Shown here: positions 23,127 to 36,440 of the stretch, in pieces | Position numbering within the stretch: the first letter of the stretch is position 1 | Layout: each line of letters opens with the position of its first letter | NCBI GenBank assembly: GCA_949130495.1 | Contig: OX422213.1 | Location: forward strand, 56,890,678-56,954,677 | Origin: Sambucus nigra | Taxonomy: Eukaryota > Streptophyta > Magnoliopsida > Dipsacales > Adoxaceae | Reading direction: 5' to 3' | DNA: 64,000 nt | Position numbers and translations under genes: made by a program | Notes under the pieces: generated by a model | Databases searched by the model: none | What the model was told of the DNA's origin: nothing | What the model saw: only the letters and a program-made list of their open reading frames with translations

Positions 23127-24708
23127 TCAGGTAGCTCCATGATTCCCTCTCGGATCGGGTATGAACAAAAATACAGGCACTCGTAAGGAGTGGCAGAGCT
23201 TGATCAATAAGATATATAGGGTGTGCAAGAGTAAGGCCGAGAAAACTTTGAGATGTTTAGGTGAGACTGTGGGGATGATGGGTGTTTTGATGGGCTTGAT
23301 TTGGGTAGAAGGGTAAAATTCTAGATGACTTTCTAGGAAGATGGCATTTGTCCCAGTTCCATGTGCTGAAAGAGGGTTGTGAGTGATGGTGGGATTGAAA
23401 TTAGCTGGCGGGGCGATGATACCCCGATCTATTAGGACTTGGATCACATTTCTAAGGTGGAAGCATAGTCAGTGATATGACTTGTGGATTAGTGAAAGTG
23501 ACAATGGGTATTATTTTTGAAGTTTTTAGGGAGTTGATTTGGTAATGGTCGAGGTTACAATGATTTGATGAGATTTCTAGTTAGTAGAGCCTGGTAGACT
23601 TTGGATATGGGAGAATAAATCTTGGTGTATTCTTTTTTGTGAGGATTGGGGAGACTTGCGGGTTCCTAAGAAGTTACCGGTTGGGCTATGTTGTTTATGG
23701 TTGAGATAGAGGCACTAACAGGCTTCTCATACTTCTTCGGTGTAAACTATCTAATGGCCTTCTTCAATTTTGATTCCACTTTGGTGACACCTTCTTCAAT
23801 TTCCACACTAGCCTCTCAGAAGGATTGAAAGTTTGGGTAATACTATCCTCTCATAGATGATCAGATACGAGGCAAGAAATTCTTCTTGACAATGCTGACT
23901 TGTTCCTCCGCAAAAGGCCTATTAGTCATAGTGGTAGCCTTCTCTCTCCACCATCCAATAAAGCTATGGACTGATACCCTTGGTTTTTGCTTTAGCAGTT
24001 CCTAGGTCTCTCTGTGTGATCTCTAATTCTTTATTGTATATGTACCGACACATGAATTCTAGAGCCACATCTTCCTAACTACGGATATTGGATTCTTCAC
24101 GAGACAAGAACCATCAGATGGTGATTTCTTTTAAGGTCTACTGAAATATTTAGTCCACTATCTCTTTGAAGGCACTAAGAAGGGTCATCGCTTGGTGATA
24201 GCTTCGAAGGTGCACAATTAGGAGCCCGCTGCCCCCAAACTTCTCGATGTTTGGCATCTTGAGCTTTTCTAGAAGTCTAGCTTTAGGATAATCATACATA
24301 TGGGTGTAATTCATATAGTTATCGAATATCTTAACTTGGTCAAACTTTTATGATAGCAGTCTAAGGTCTTCATTGACCTTGTTTAGTTCATCTTCTTTGG
24401 GATTCATGGGTACTGGCAGATTAACCCCCTGGATGGGCAAGGTTAAAAATCAAGAGCTGATCTGGAGGAAGTCTATTTATATATGGGGTGCGCGGGACAT
24501 GATGGTATTCTTCTTCGACCCAAACAGGCTTGGGGGCAGGTGAACCCATCACATGAAGAAAGAGGACCTTGGGTTCTTTGGGAATCTGGGCTCGACATCA
24601 CTACATTTTTTAGACATCGGTTGGAAGGTTGCCAATCTCGGTGTTGAGTTATGCTAGGTCGACCATTAGATATGGCTGGACATTCGTTGCTTGGTCGGTG
24701 TTCTCCAT
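23127..24708 (-). pseudogene. Element T gag remnant
   Basis: A start codon is visible on the minus strand at 24,708 (M-E-N-T-D-Q-A). Near 24,250 the sequence K-M-P-N-I-E-K-F-G-G-S-G, then H-L-R-S-Y-H-Q-A-M, matches the start of the capsid-like region of Tat-type gags. W-F-L-S-R near 24,110 and L-E-F-M-C-R-Y-I-Y-N-K-E-L-E near 24,050 follow in order, in changing frames. The longest open piece (23,447-23,127) carries I-Q-V-L-I-D-R-G-I-I and H-N-P-L-S-A-H-G, corresponding to the segment after the zinc-binding region in these gags. Frequent stops and frame changes make it a pseudogene. Confidence 0.65.
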
Positions 24709-27700
24709 GTAGAGCTCATGGATGTAAATCCCAAATTCGATCGATGTAGAAGAAGAAGTGATAGAGAGCTTTTTGGTATGTCGTCGTTGTTGAAAGCCTA
24801 TATAATCAAAACCCTTCAATTACCTATAAACGTAGAACAAAACTAGAGAATAGTGGTAAGTGAGGTATCAATCCAAATCAAGGGAGTGAAATGAAGGAGA
24901 AGCTCATGCAATTCAATTTTATTTCATTTTGTTTTGGACTTTTTACTTTTTCTATTTTTTCAGCTTTTTCAATATTAAAACAATTTTGTGATGAGGATGA
25001 AATAAGACTAAACTAAATCAAAGATCTAAAGACTAACTAAAAAGTATGTTGAAAATAAGTGAAATATAACTAAATAAAAATGTAAAATATGAGATGAATG
25101 AGGAAATCAAAGTGAGAACCAACAAGGGATAGGATGACACCAAATATTGTACTTAATCAAAATTAATTAATTCATTAAAATTAATTATCCCAAGTTAGTA
25201 TCAGAATCACAAATCAACTCACGTTGCAAATGTAATTTTAATAATAACAGTTTAGAAAATTAAATTCAACACTCCTACAATTCTTGAAAAGTAGACCTAA
25301 ACATCATTTAATAAATCACCCGCTACGATCGATTTGTTAAATTAGTTTAAGTCATGAAAAGTAGCATAGAGTTGAATTTCAAATAAATAAAGTCACATTT
25401 TAGAAAAACCTATCTCTAGTTCGATTCTAAAATGGAAAATATGACTAGAAATCTCGATTTTCTCTTGAAAATCATTTACCCTATCTCGAGGCATAAATCA
25501 AAATGTAAGAGTGAAAAATTAATTATCAAATGGACATTTAATTTAAATAAACTAATTAAAATGGGATGAACATCAAATAATGGGATCACTCGACCCCTTG
25601 ATAGGGTTTCTAGCCTAAAATGGTGACAAAACACAACAAATGTAATACTATCAACAAACTAAGCATGAAATAAAAAATAGAGATAAGATAACAAATCTTA
25701 GAATCAAGTCCCCTTGAATTGCAAGTTGAACTCCAAACTCTTCTATACAATCCAAACTCTCACACTTTAATCCTCACAAAATCTCTGATGAAAAATAAAA
25801 GAATTAAAAAATATATTTAGAAAGATGTTTCTCTCCCTATTCTTCTCTCCATGGTTTTCTCTCTACAATGCTTCTTGTCTTCAAATGAGCCTTCTTCTTC
25901 CTTAAATAGTAGGCATGGGCCTAAGGGGCATATTTAGAAGATAATTGTGCATGTGTTATGGGTTAGGTATTGAGTGTGGTTAAGTTCGGGGTTAAATGGG
26001 AAAAATGAGGGTAAAAGGTATTAGGGGTATATGTCGTATTGGATAAAACGACTGTTAAAACACGTGGGCTATTTTTATTTATTTGGGTTCTTGGTCTATG
26101 GTTGGCTTTAAGCATGTGAAAATCGTGGCTTTGGGTAACCGGGTTGTGGCAGTGGATGGAATCGGGTAACAGGCCCAATTCTGGTAACGGGTTATGGAAC
26201 GGAGCAGGGGGTCAGGTTGAGTCAAGTGGCTAGGTCGCGGGTTGATGCTCTAGATCTGGACGGAGATAGGAGGGTTAGATGAGTCCTGTTGGTTTGAGAG
26301 TTTAAAACCGATTTGGCCTGGCTGGTTTTTAGAGGTGGATGATCCAAGGTGGGTTTTGTGATGTAATCGGGTTCAAAGTGGGGCAGGTGCTGGATTCGGG
26401 TTGGTCTTCGGTGGGTACTGGTTGTTGGGTGGTGTTGAGAACTCGGGTGAGATTGGGTTTAGTCAGGTTTAGGTCCAGATCTGCTTGGGTTGGATGGGGT
26501 GGAGCAGGTGATGGGTAATTCCGGGTTGTTGTGGATATGGGAGATGGAGATGGGTTCAATTTTAATGGTGGGTGGTGGAGAGATGAGAGATTGGTGTGTA
26601 AATGGTGGATGAGAGAGAGTGGTAGAGTTGTGTGGGGAATTAGAGTGAGGATGAGTGTGGAGGTGATGTGTGCGTGTCAGTGTTTGTACCTAACTAAAAA
26701 TAAAATTAATAAAAATAAAATCCTAATCTATATAAAAAAAACTAAAATAATAAAATAAAAGAAATAAAAAAAAGTCTAATAAAAATAAAAAGTAAAGTCC
26801 TAAAAAAAGTAAAATCTAATAAAACTAGAAAAATAAATTCCTAAACAAACTTATATGAATAAAATAAGATAAAAACTAAAAACTAAAAGTAACTTCCTAT
26901 AAACTAATCCTAATGAAAATAAAATAAAGGCTAAAAATTAATAACTAATAAAAATAAAAAATAAAAATACACTAAGTAAAAAGAAATAGAAAAATAGAAA
27001 ATAAAACCTAGAAAATTCTAAATAAATCTAAAATAAAACATAAAAATAAAACGACTTAAAATAAAAGTCTAAAAATAATAAAAGTACGATAGGGCTAGGC
27101 CACGGGGTAGGTTAGGGAAGTGGATTGGGATTTAGATCCATTCAATGCTCATTTTCCTTGAAATAATCGTTTGAACTTTGCAAACGCCAATTGACCTAAA
27201 AAATAAACAATAAAGCGCATCAGGCTGAATTTTATCGAGAATTAGCAGTAAAAATGCGTCTATTCGGGGTATAAAATGTACACTTTTGGGTGCTTATGAA
27301 GAAGGGGTAGAGCTTTGGGGCTGTTTGACAGAAGATCGAAGCCAATAGGGATTTAGGCTAAAGTTGGGTATGCGATTGACCTAAGAGGGAAAATGGTTCA
27401 AATTTATTTTTGAAGGAAATAGGGATAATGTTTTTGGTATTTTTCAAGGAAATGAGGAAAAAATGTTAATAGTATTTTTGGTTTGTTTGAAGAGGAGGAA
27501 AAAATTAGAGGAATCTTAACATGATTATTATTATTGGTATTATTAGGTTTTCACTTGTATTAGGTTTGCCCAAATGCATAATAATACCGAAAAACACTCG
27601 AGCCTAGGAAAATAGGGTTTAAAAATGTAAGACATGATATGACTTGTTTCTAGGCTCACGGATCGAGTCCTATTTTTAAAAAAGGTAAAATAACATTAAA

Positions 27701-28797
27701 ATTCGTTAGGTATACTGACCAAAAATTTTGGAAGAGTTTCGCATGATAATCAGAAAACTAAATATGAGTGACCTAGATTTAACGGTTATATGAGGTTTAT
27801 GCACTTGTTGGTTTAGTGTAAGGGTTCCGCCCTTAGCATGACTTCGATGATATACCTCTTGCCTATAAAGGAAATCATTCAATGGTATATGTGGACAAGC
27901 CATTTGATATACCAGAGTTTATGTAAATTGCCTCACGATATGGCTTGTGGGGGCGGTACAGGTGAGAACAAATGTGATGTACTTGACGTGCATGAACGAG
28001 TTCCCTACTATATACCTCCAGTCGTGAGGTCGATCAAGTGATATGATGTGGGTGGAATCATTTAATATACGTAGAATGTACTAGTCCAATGGAAGGTGGT
28101 AATCATATCACTTAGGTTAACTGCGCCCCAGTGAATCCAACTCCTATCACAAAGTGACCACCTAGTATGGGAAAAAAATTGTTCAATATTGCAATTCTTT
28201 TGGTGATGGGGTCACGAGTCTTAATTAGTATATCATGGAGATAGAGAATTTCTATTTTTATTTTCATGATGGGTAAAGGAAGTAAGTCTATACAAGTATC
28301 ATGGAAAGTAAATCTAGCATGAAACATGGAGACTATACTACGCATGGTGATGTGGATATATACATATAAGTGAGTGATGTGTTAGTATTTGCAAGTGAGT
28401 GTGTGTGGTAGTGAGCCTATACATCAATCAACTACAAGTGGTGTGTAATATAAGTGAGCATTGAGATATATACATGTGTGAGAAGTGTGGGTGTGTGTTA
28501 ATAAAGCCTAACCATGGATAATCTAAGTGGCGTGTGGAGCATGTGAGTAGAAATGAAACTATATACAAGTGTAAGTGTGTTAGGTGAACATGGAAAGTAT
28601 ATACAAGTGTGTGAAGTTTATAAGTGAGTGAAAAGTGATATATACATGAGAAGGGAGCATTATAGTTATAAGGATGAGGTAGATATACATAAAAAGTAAA
28701 TAGATGAGTAAAGGGAACATACAGGTAGGAGCATATGCACATATGTAGAAAAGAATAGATACCATGTATAATTAGAGTCTAGTCATCTTAAAATATC
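24709..28797 (-). other. Long leader of element T, no gene
   Basis: About 4 kb between gag start and PBS. Ogre-like elements often have a long leader with an extra ORF, but I find no convincing frame here. Contents are a strongly A-rich plus strand at ~26,690-27,080 (AATAAAA-type words), GT/GA-rich text at ~28,300-28,750 (repeated AAGTGAGTG and ATATATACA words) and otherwise unremarkable AT-rich DNA. One or more older insertions may be hidden in it. Confidence 0.4.
26690..27080. repeat. A-rich low-complexity tract
   Basis: About 390 bp dominated by AATAAAA, CTAAAA and AAAAGT words on the plus strand. No fixed period is evident. Confidence 0.7.
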
Positions 28798-28816
28798 GTC
28801 CCCAGTGGAGTCACCA
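28798..28816 (-). promoter_or_regulatory. Primer binding site of element T
   Basis: On the minus strand the site reads TGGTGACTCCACTGGGGAC. It matches, with one C-to-T change, the TGGCGACTCC-type PBS found in Tat/Ogre-like gypsy elements. It fixes the element's orientation and the inner LTR edge at about 28,820. Confidence 0.7.
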
Positions 28817-28819
28817 TTT

Positions 28820-31000
28820 TAACCATCCTCGGGCTTCCCTCGAATTCCCTCCAGGGAATGCAGGGGGTTTTGCCCTTTCTTAGGGTGATTGGCCTTCGTC
28901 AATGTGGGGGATAGTGCATAGAGATAGAGTCTCCATCCTATTTTGCACAAAATAGGCAAAATCAATGTCGTCGCCTCAAGAGAACGATCTCAAGGATAAT
29001 AGTGATGCTTGCGAAACAAATTAGTTCAAAGGTTCAAGGACTAAGTTGCAGATTGGGATAGTGTTAGGCACCAATACCACCATTTTGGGCTCTTATGGGC
29101 ATGTGTAAATATTATCCTATTAGACTCCGTGAAGTGTGTGATCATGTGCATAATATAAGTGAAGAATGAAATCATTCAACTCGCATTACGGAAAAAGACG
29201 GATTGAATTCATCCTCAGGAGTGTTCCCAGAAATAAGAATTCAAAAAATAATATGAGTGTTTGTCGAATCACAAGTCAGTATGGAAAAGCGAATGCATAT
29301 ATTGAATGAAATACAAGGATGTGAGAATGGATATTCATAAAGAATACATATCTACGATATGAAGGAAACGTATAAATATGCATAAGGGAGGACTCGAATC
29401 TTAGGATTAGCCTAAGACACCTACATAGCCTAGTGGGAATCAAAGTCAACATAGTTCAAAGATACATTGAGTGGGGTTTAAGCCATAAATCCAAATGGGC
29501 GATTTCTCTTATGTATGTGTGTGGAGAAAATGGGATTTAAGAGTGAGTGTGAGATGAGAATCCATCTTTTGGAATTTATTGATAAACCCTCTTTTTCTTG
29601 TTTTTGGTTTTTTTATGAAAGTAAATTATGTGAAAACACTACTAATAAAGGGTTTACAGTAGATGTGATGTAAATAAGTAAAATGCTGTCATAGATAAAG
29701 TAAATAACACTAAAATGGGAGAATTATAGAAAGACATAGAGAATTTGACCTCCTTATGGGTGCTTGATATTGATCTTGAATGTAGATTTGTTGATGTTGT
29801 AATAGTATGAAAGTTGTATGGAGAGAGATGGGGGTAATTTACCAAGCGAGGTAAGAAAATGATGGTAGGGGATGTGGGAAAATGTTTTTTTTAAAGAAAT
29901 GGGATAGCTTAGAATTTGAGATAATGTTATCTGACTTACTGAGAGGGGTGTTCAGGGGTGCCTTTAAAATTTAGGTCATGGAATATATTTATGGGGCCAA
30001 GGGAGTGACGATCGACAGGGTTTCGGACGTGCCTATCGGCATAGCGCCTTAGGCACACTACCATTAGGAAGGGGCCCTAAGGTGCCATTTGGCAGTCCGG
30101 GACACGTTTTTTGGAAAATGATCATAAAAAGCAAATCTTATGTCAGAATCATGTACAGGGTAAACCATTAAAAAGGTTATTTATATCCCTTCAAGAATTC
30201 ATTGAACCCTTCCCGAGTGAGAGTTTACCAAGGCCCGAAAGGGCCCAAAAGTGCCCATTGGTCACTGGATAGGAAGTTTTCAAAGGAAAATGGATTGTTC
30301 GTCTGAACAGTAAGGCCAATTTGTGCACATGATAGATCGTTGGAAAGTTTATTTAGCTCCCTTCAAAATTTCATTTAGCTTCAATCAGTTCGGAGAGTTG
30401 ACTAAGGTCAAATAAGGTTCAAAAATATCTGATGACCATCAGAGTAAAATGGGTCGTTCGTCCCTACCGTAAGGATGATTAGCGCATGGGGTGGATATTT
30501 TGAAAGGGTGTTCATATCCCTTAAAAGATTTATTTAGATTATTATCATATTGATAGTTTACTATAGTCAAACGAGGCCCAGGAGCACCAGGTGGCGTCTA
30601 GATCAATTTTTAGAGTAAAATGGCCCATTCGTCTGAATCGTAGGGCTAATTTGCGCACGGGGTGGACTATTGGAAATGGGATTCAAAGACCTTCGAAGTT
30701 TCATTGATTTTTTTCTCAATCAAGAGAGTTGACTGGAGTCAAATGTGGGTCTGAGATGAACTGGTGGCCTTCACATCAGTTTTTGACATAAAATGAACTG
30801 TTCGTTCGAATTGGAAGGTCGATTTGTGCATGGGGAGGATCATTGGAAAGAGGATTCAGAGCCGTTCGAAGATTAATTGAGCTTTCTCTCAAGCGAGAAA
30901 GTTGACTATAGTCAAACAGGGCCTGGAAGCGCCCAGTGGCCTTTAGATCGGTACTCCGAGTTTCACCTATGGGTTACGATTAACGAGTGAGCATTAAGGA
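28820..31000 (-). mobile_element. LTR-like region of element T (outer limit unknown)
   Basis: It lies directly beyond the PBS. It contains the stretch CCTCCAGGGAATGCAGGGGG near 28,850 and an internal tandem repeat (30,100-30,965). The expected TG start (CA on the plus strand) could not be placed, so the end coordinate is nominal. Confidence 0.45.
30100..30965. repeat. Degenerate ~165-bp tandem repeat in LTR of T
   Basis: The marker GTTGACTATAGTCAAA or variants occurs at 30,233, 30,398, 30,556, 30,728 and 30,901, giving spacings of 165, 158, 172 and 173 bp. Each unit also has GTTCGTC(T)GAA, a TGCGCACGGGGTGGA-like block and an AGGCCC...GCGCCCAGTGGC block. About five diverged copies. The marker itself is a dyad (TTGACTATAGTCAA). 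Confidence 0.8.
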
Positions 31001-34000
31001 CCTAAGGAGGTGCTTAGGGTGTACTAGTACGGGGTGCATACACACTATTTTAGCTAGTGGACTGAAATATATGTAGCTATGCACATTGTTCAAATCCTAA
31101 CCGTGCGTATGGTGTCGTGCACATGGGCCCAAAATGGACCTTGCGAACAATTTAAAGCCAGAGTGAAAATAGGCTTCAAAATCAAGAACTTATAAATTCA
31201 TTTAATTTCCCAATAGATTTACACAACACATCTCAAAGACAAATTCACTTGTTTAACCTTTTAAAAAACATATTTTGAAAAATGTGCAAGTGTGTGTAGA
31301 GCGACTTGATCGATCTTCAAAGACCGAAAGTCAATGTTTTAAAATGAACGAGCCTCACTCTACTCAAATGTCTCACCAACGATCCTATATAGGTCAAATT
31401 ACCTAATGACTCAATGCTTTGACGTAGAGTTTATCCAAGTTTTATATAGTACACATATTGACATTTTCACACTGAGCCACAACAAAAGGCGATGATTATA
31501 TTATCCATATATTATAAAAGAATTTTGATGTATAATGGTGGTGAAACAACGATTTAAAGATCCTAGACCAATTAGAACTTTTTAGTAAATGATACATGCT
31601 AGAGCCTCTCTATGGAATTATATTGTTGATGACAAAATACACCTAAAATGGCTCATTTTTATTTTTTAGAAAAAAACATATTTTTTTACAAAGGGAAGAG
31701 GGCGAATCTGATGACATGGAACAAGAATTTCTCGTTATAAGATATCTTTGCCATTTTAAAAGTTCTAGTTCAATCATGGTATTAGGACCATATTGGGAGA
31801 ATTATTATAACTTTCATCATACAACAAATACACGTTGGGATGAAGATTCAGGCAGTGACAACTAGTTTCATTGATGTTACCACGAAGCTTGTTCCATCTC
31901 AATGACATTGTTATGTTGGCTCAAATATATTCACATGCCCAACTTCTAAACTCCACAACAAATATTTATGTATCTTATGACTTGAACTATCATTTGTGGA
32001 ATTTGCATGTCGGGATTGGTATTTTATTGAAATGAATTTTGTTATTGTACTTATCTTTGCTTAAATGTTAAATTGTTGATTTTATTTTATTGATAAAGTT
32101 CCTTGTTAATGAAAAACATAAATGGTTAATCGACATTACATATAACAAAATAAATTACAAAATTGTAAAATTAAATTGACCACATATATTTGTCCCAATT
32201 GGAAGGATTTCTCGATCGACAGTGGTTGTTGTGTTTAACAAGTTCAGATGACATAGGAGCGAATGAGTTAGAACACTAGTTGAGTTATTTGGTCTGGAAT
32301 CTTCATCAGAGTGTAATAGATATATAATTTCAACACAACTCAATGATGCCATTAATGAACTAATCTCATGTATGCTAAATATGCTTCCTATCAAGTGTTA
32401 AACCTTCAAATTATTGCTCTACTCAACCCGTCCATCTTTAATACTACATTGTAAATTTTTTTGTAATACTTGGGCATTTTAAAATGAATTTGGAATAATT
32501 AAGTGAATTGAATAAAATTGGGAAATTTATATTTCCATGGTAGTGTAATTTGAAAAAATAAATAATTGAGTAATGTAAACTATTGCATGTTATTTGTATG
32601 CATTAGTTAATCGTTTAAATTAATGATCCTTAGATGCTAAACAGTTCAGTAAAATTAATATCGTAGTTGGTAAATTATTTTAGTGAAGCTTAAGTTAAAA
32701 TAATAATAACGACGTGCCATTTTATTTTAATTGGACTAGTTATGGGTTATATTTTGGATTAGACTTTTAGGGACCTGTGGAAGCCTAAATATGGTTAAAA
32801 GTAGTAGGAAAACACACCCAGAGTTGGTTTAACCATATGGGTAAGTTTAGTCATGTTTGCATTGAGTTTAGAGTTTCATAAGCACATATAATTTTGGTTA
32901 CTTAAAATGACAAAAAATGTTTATAACTGTTTAAGTACGAGTTTAACCCAGTCCTAGCTTCATTTCACCATTTAAACTAAACCCATGCCTAAATTCAAGA
33001 GAGTGGAGTGAGACACAAGTTTGGAAATGAGGAGGCAATGAAGGAAAAATTGGACGAGAAGATTATGGACACACAAAGAAGGCATTTGAACTAACAAATC
33101 TTGGATCAATTCTCTTCACTCATAAAACTCTAATGTTAAGGCAATAATTATGCCTTACCCTTTCCCTTTGATTCTATATGATAATAATACGATTATGTTG
33201 AGACATTATTAAAAAATATTGATTTAGTTAAATGATATTAATCATGGAATTAAAAAAAATTGAGGATTGGAACTTAATTGACTAATTCGTATCAAAATCA
33301 GGTAATTTTAACTTTAATATATGATAAATTAATTTTATATACTTCATCTTGTTAAATATCTGGAAAATTATATTGATATAAGAGAATCACCTTATGCTAG
33401 TTTGAGGAATTGATGAAATTTAAATTCATGTAGAAATAGGTCAATATGTATAATTGAGTTATAATATATTCTAAATTAGATAAATTACATGTGTTAGAAA
33501 ACATGGTGGTATGTTAATTCAGGATAATGTTCATGCTTTAGGCTTTAAAGTTTTAATTATGTATTATGCTTAATCACGTAGTTAATCTTACAGTAGTTGG
33601 TAGAAAAATATGGTTTTATTGTTTAGAAGTGCTTCTTTACATCCTTAAATAATCCTCATAACATCAAAAACTATTTTTTGTGGATTAACATGAATTTAGG
33701 TTGAGTTTTGGATTAAATCCTGTAATAAAAAATGGGGCTGGATTTTAGGGTCAAATTGATATGGCCCTTGGACTTTGTGTGATAGTGTTTTTTTATGGTT
33801 TTAGGGCATTGGTTGGTTTAGAGTTTGTTTGGGGTGGTTCTTAAATAATGTTAATTAATAATTTAATCTATGTTAGGGTCAAAGTTTGGAAATGGGTAAC
33901 AACCTAAACTACTAAAACAATTAAAGTTTTCGGTACGTGGGCGTATGCTTTGAAGATGTTAATAACGTACTAAATAAATTTAATATTGGAACACTCCTAA

Positions 34001-34270
34001 GTTGTACACTAGGACCATTAGGTTGATATCTTAATTATTGTTATCTTTAAAATCCTTGGGTGGTGATATGGTATGCTTGGGATGTTAATTCACTATTAGG
34101 AACGAATACATTGTTTGTGGCAACTATTTATAGGTTGGATGTGCTTATATGGATAGCCCACGTGGGTTTAATTAGATATTTTATTTTATTACCTTATGTG
34201 CATGAACCTACTATGGGTATGGTGGGTGATTACAATCATGGTGAGTATACTAGTCAGGTATTAATGGGAC
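31001..34270. other. AT-rich DNA with no recognised feature
   Basis: I find no domain-bearing frame, terminal repeat, PBS or polymerase motif. The open frames at 32,155-32,394 (minus) and 34,060-34,320 (plus) have no recognisable features. The first part may be the outer part of the LTR of T. Confidence 0.4.
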
Positions 34271-35843
34271 TGATTCAGCACAAATATTGTATTTTCACCC
34301 CTTATACTTATGCATTTTAGCCCCCTTAGGTACCTTAAATACTATATTTATGCTCATTAACAGACGACCTCCGTTTTATATGTTAACATGGCATATGATT
34401 TATAATTGAGATTTTGTAGGTATTTCGGTGCTTAGTGTGAAGTTCTGTAGCTTTCGGGAAAAGTTTCATTGAATATTGCAGCTTCGAGAGCATTTTAGTA
34501 ATTTCATCATTTGAATTTCAATCCCGGCCTCTTCATCAATTTTGAATCGCTTTGATTTCTCTTCGCGTGGCCCCCGATGATGCATGAATCCGAGTTGTAT
34601 CGAAGGAGATATGGCATTTTTAGGATGATTTTGACTTCAAAAGCACACTCAAAGGCACATTCAAGGGCATTTTTGTCATTTCATTATTTGTGTTTTGTAT
34701 ATAATGTCTTCTTGGATGTTTTATCCATCTTAGTTATCTTCGCATAGCCTCCGATCGTGCCTTATTCCGAGTTATAACGAAGAAATTATGGTATTTTTCG
34801 TAAACTTGGACAAAGCTGCAGCAAGCAGACCTGTAGGGTGAGAATCGATTCGCAAAAGTGCGAATCAATTCGTTTTGCCACATATTCAACTTTTTTCATC
34901 TCCCCTGTTTTTGAATTGATTCAGACCCCTATTTTTAGATTTCATTTTATTAAAATTATGCCATATTGGGGTTTTGTATAAATACAACTTTCTCTCATTT
35001 TATGAAATATCTCATTTATGCAATAGATTTTAGGGTTTGGTTAGGGAGCTAAGCCCTTCTCCATTTTTCATTTCTTTGTAAGTTGTTCTTCTACTATTCG
35101 TCATCCTCTCCATTAATATGGTTGTTTTTCTTCATTTATTGCTTTGATAATTAGGTTTCATGATTTGTTGAATTAGTTTATTATGTTTATTTATTACTTT
35201 CTTAGTTAAATAGTGTAAATTAGTTTAGTTTCATGCCTTGTCACAAGTTAAATAGGGTCGGAGTTGCGTTTCCTCCATTAACGGGCGTCGAGCTCCAAAA
35301 GTTAAATTTTGCGTAAAATTACTTTTAATTGAACTCTCGCGTATCAAAGTCGGATTTTTATGCATTTAACTTTCTTTGTCACGCGACGTTAGTGTTTATA
35401 GAGATAATCTGAATTTAATCCGCAAATGACCATTTTTCATTAAATGTTTACTCTCGCAACTTTGGATTGAATTCCTTATTGTGTGATGTTTGTGCTTAAC
35501 TGAAATGCTTGGTTAAATAGATTTCAAACTCAAATTCTAATTATTAGTAGTTTAGCTCGTGTGGTGCGAATGCAATCCAGATTCTCGCTTTTTTATTATT
35601 TAGAGTTAACTTCTTTAGTTTTCCTTTTTCTCCATAACACCCCATCAGCTTTTACACTTTTATTCTTGAAGTAATAAATTAACTACCAATCTAATCAAAA
35701 CTCCCTGTGGATTTCTAACGATACCCGACTTACAGCTGTACTTGCCTCGCAAGTGTAGTAGTAGCGTAGGTTTTTGTATTGAGGAGGTGAAACGAAAACA
35801 ACGATTAGCATTCATAGGTGACGCTACTTTTCACCCTTGATCA
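34271..35843 (+). mobile_element. 5' LTR of element N
   Basis: TGATTCAGCACAAATATTGT...TTGATCA, 1,573 bp, followed by AAA and the PBS. Two dyads (GAATCGATTCG at 34,842 and CGAATCAATTCG at 34,861) lie ~570 bp in. A TATA-like stretch (GTATAAATACAAC) lies near 34,976. Confidence 0.85.
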
Positions 35844-35846
35844 AAA

Positions 35847-35864
35847 TGGCGTTGTCGCAGGGGA
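35847..35864 (+). promoter_or_regulatory. Primer binding site of element N (mutated)
   Basis: TGGCGTTGTCGCAGGGGA, three bases after the 5' LTR. Compare TGGCGCCGTTGCCGGGGA in element X, the classic Athila/Tat-clade PBS. Several changes would weaken tRNA pairing. Confidence 0.75.
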
Positions 35865-36440
35865 GTGTGTTTTAGATTGTAGTTGATTTACTATTTGTAA
35901 TATTTCTTTTATTCATATTTGTATTCTTTATTTTATCCTTTCTTTTTTACTTGTGCTAGATTATTTCGAAAAATTATAATTTTGGCGCTTGTTGCTTTTG
36001 TTGAATTAGCTTATTTTGAAATCCCTCACCATAAGTCTTTAGATAAATTTAATTGTTATGCTAATAGTTCTTAAAGTTACACTCCCAAAACAATTCGAGA
36101 ATGCCTATAATTTGTTGATTATGAGTGTCTTGGACGTGAAAAATAAGAAGTTGTAGGTAATACCACATTGCCTTGGGATGGAACTTTGCATTGTGGTAAT
36201 AAGTAATTTAATGACGAGGGTACGATTTATGATGCTTGGACAAAGAAAAACGTTCAACTCGATCAGATCATTTCTTCTTAAAAAAGCTCGGTTGATGTTG
36301 AATCTTATGTTTCACCTACACCCATTTTTAAGGAAGAAATAATTGAGAGTGATCCAAGGACTGTCGATTGTCCTTCACTTCCTTCATTCCCTACTATTCT
36401 CGAACCGTTAAATTTATCACAAAAACCGATTGAAAGTCTT

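Larger units (their letters stand above)
22425..31000 (-). mobile_element. Tat/Ogre-like Ty3/gypsy element T (main part)
   Basis: From high to low coordinates on the minus strand: LTR-like DNA (from ~31 kb to 28.82 kb), PBS (28,816-28,798), a ~4.1-kb leader, a decayed gag (24,708 to ~23,100) and a decayed gag-to-protease region that continues at 11,857-11,660 across element C. PBS type, long leader and gag style fit the Tat lineage, which includes Ogre. Pol is not in the window. The outer limit of the LTR is not determined. Confidence 0.6.

Noticed and set aside
26329..26758. Short proline/threonine-rich minus frame and overlapping plus frame
   Set aside because: Composition-driven, inside the leader of element T, no recognisable domain.
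34060..34320. An 86-codon plus-strand frame ending inside the N LTR
   Set aside because: It crosses the LTR boundary and has no recognisable feature.
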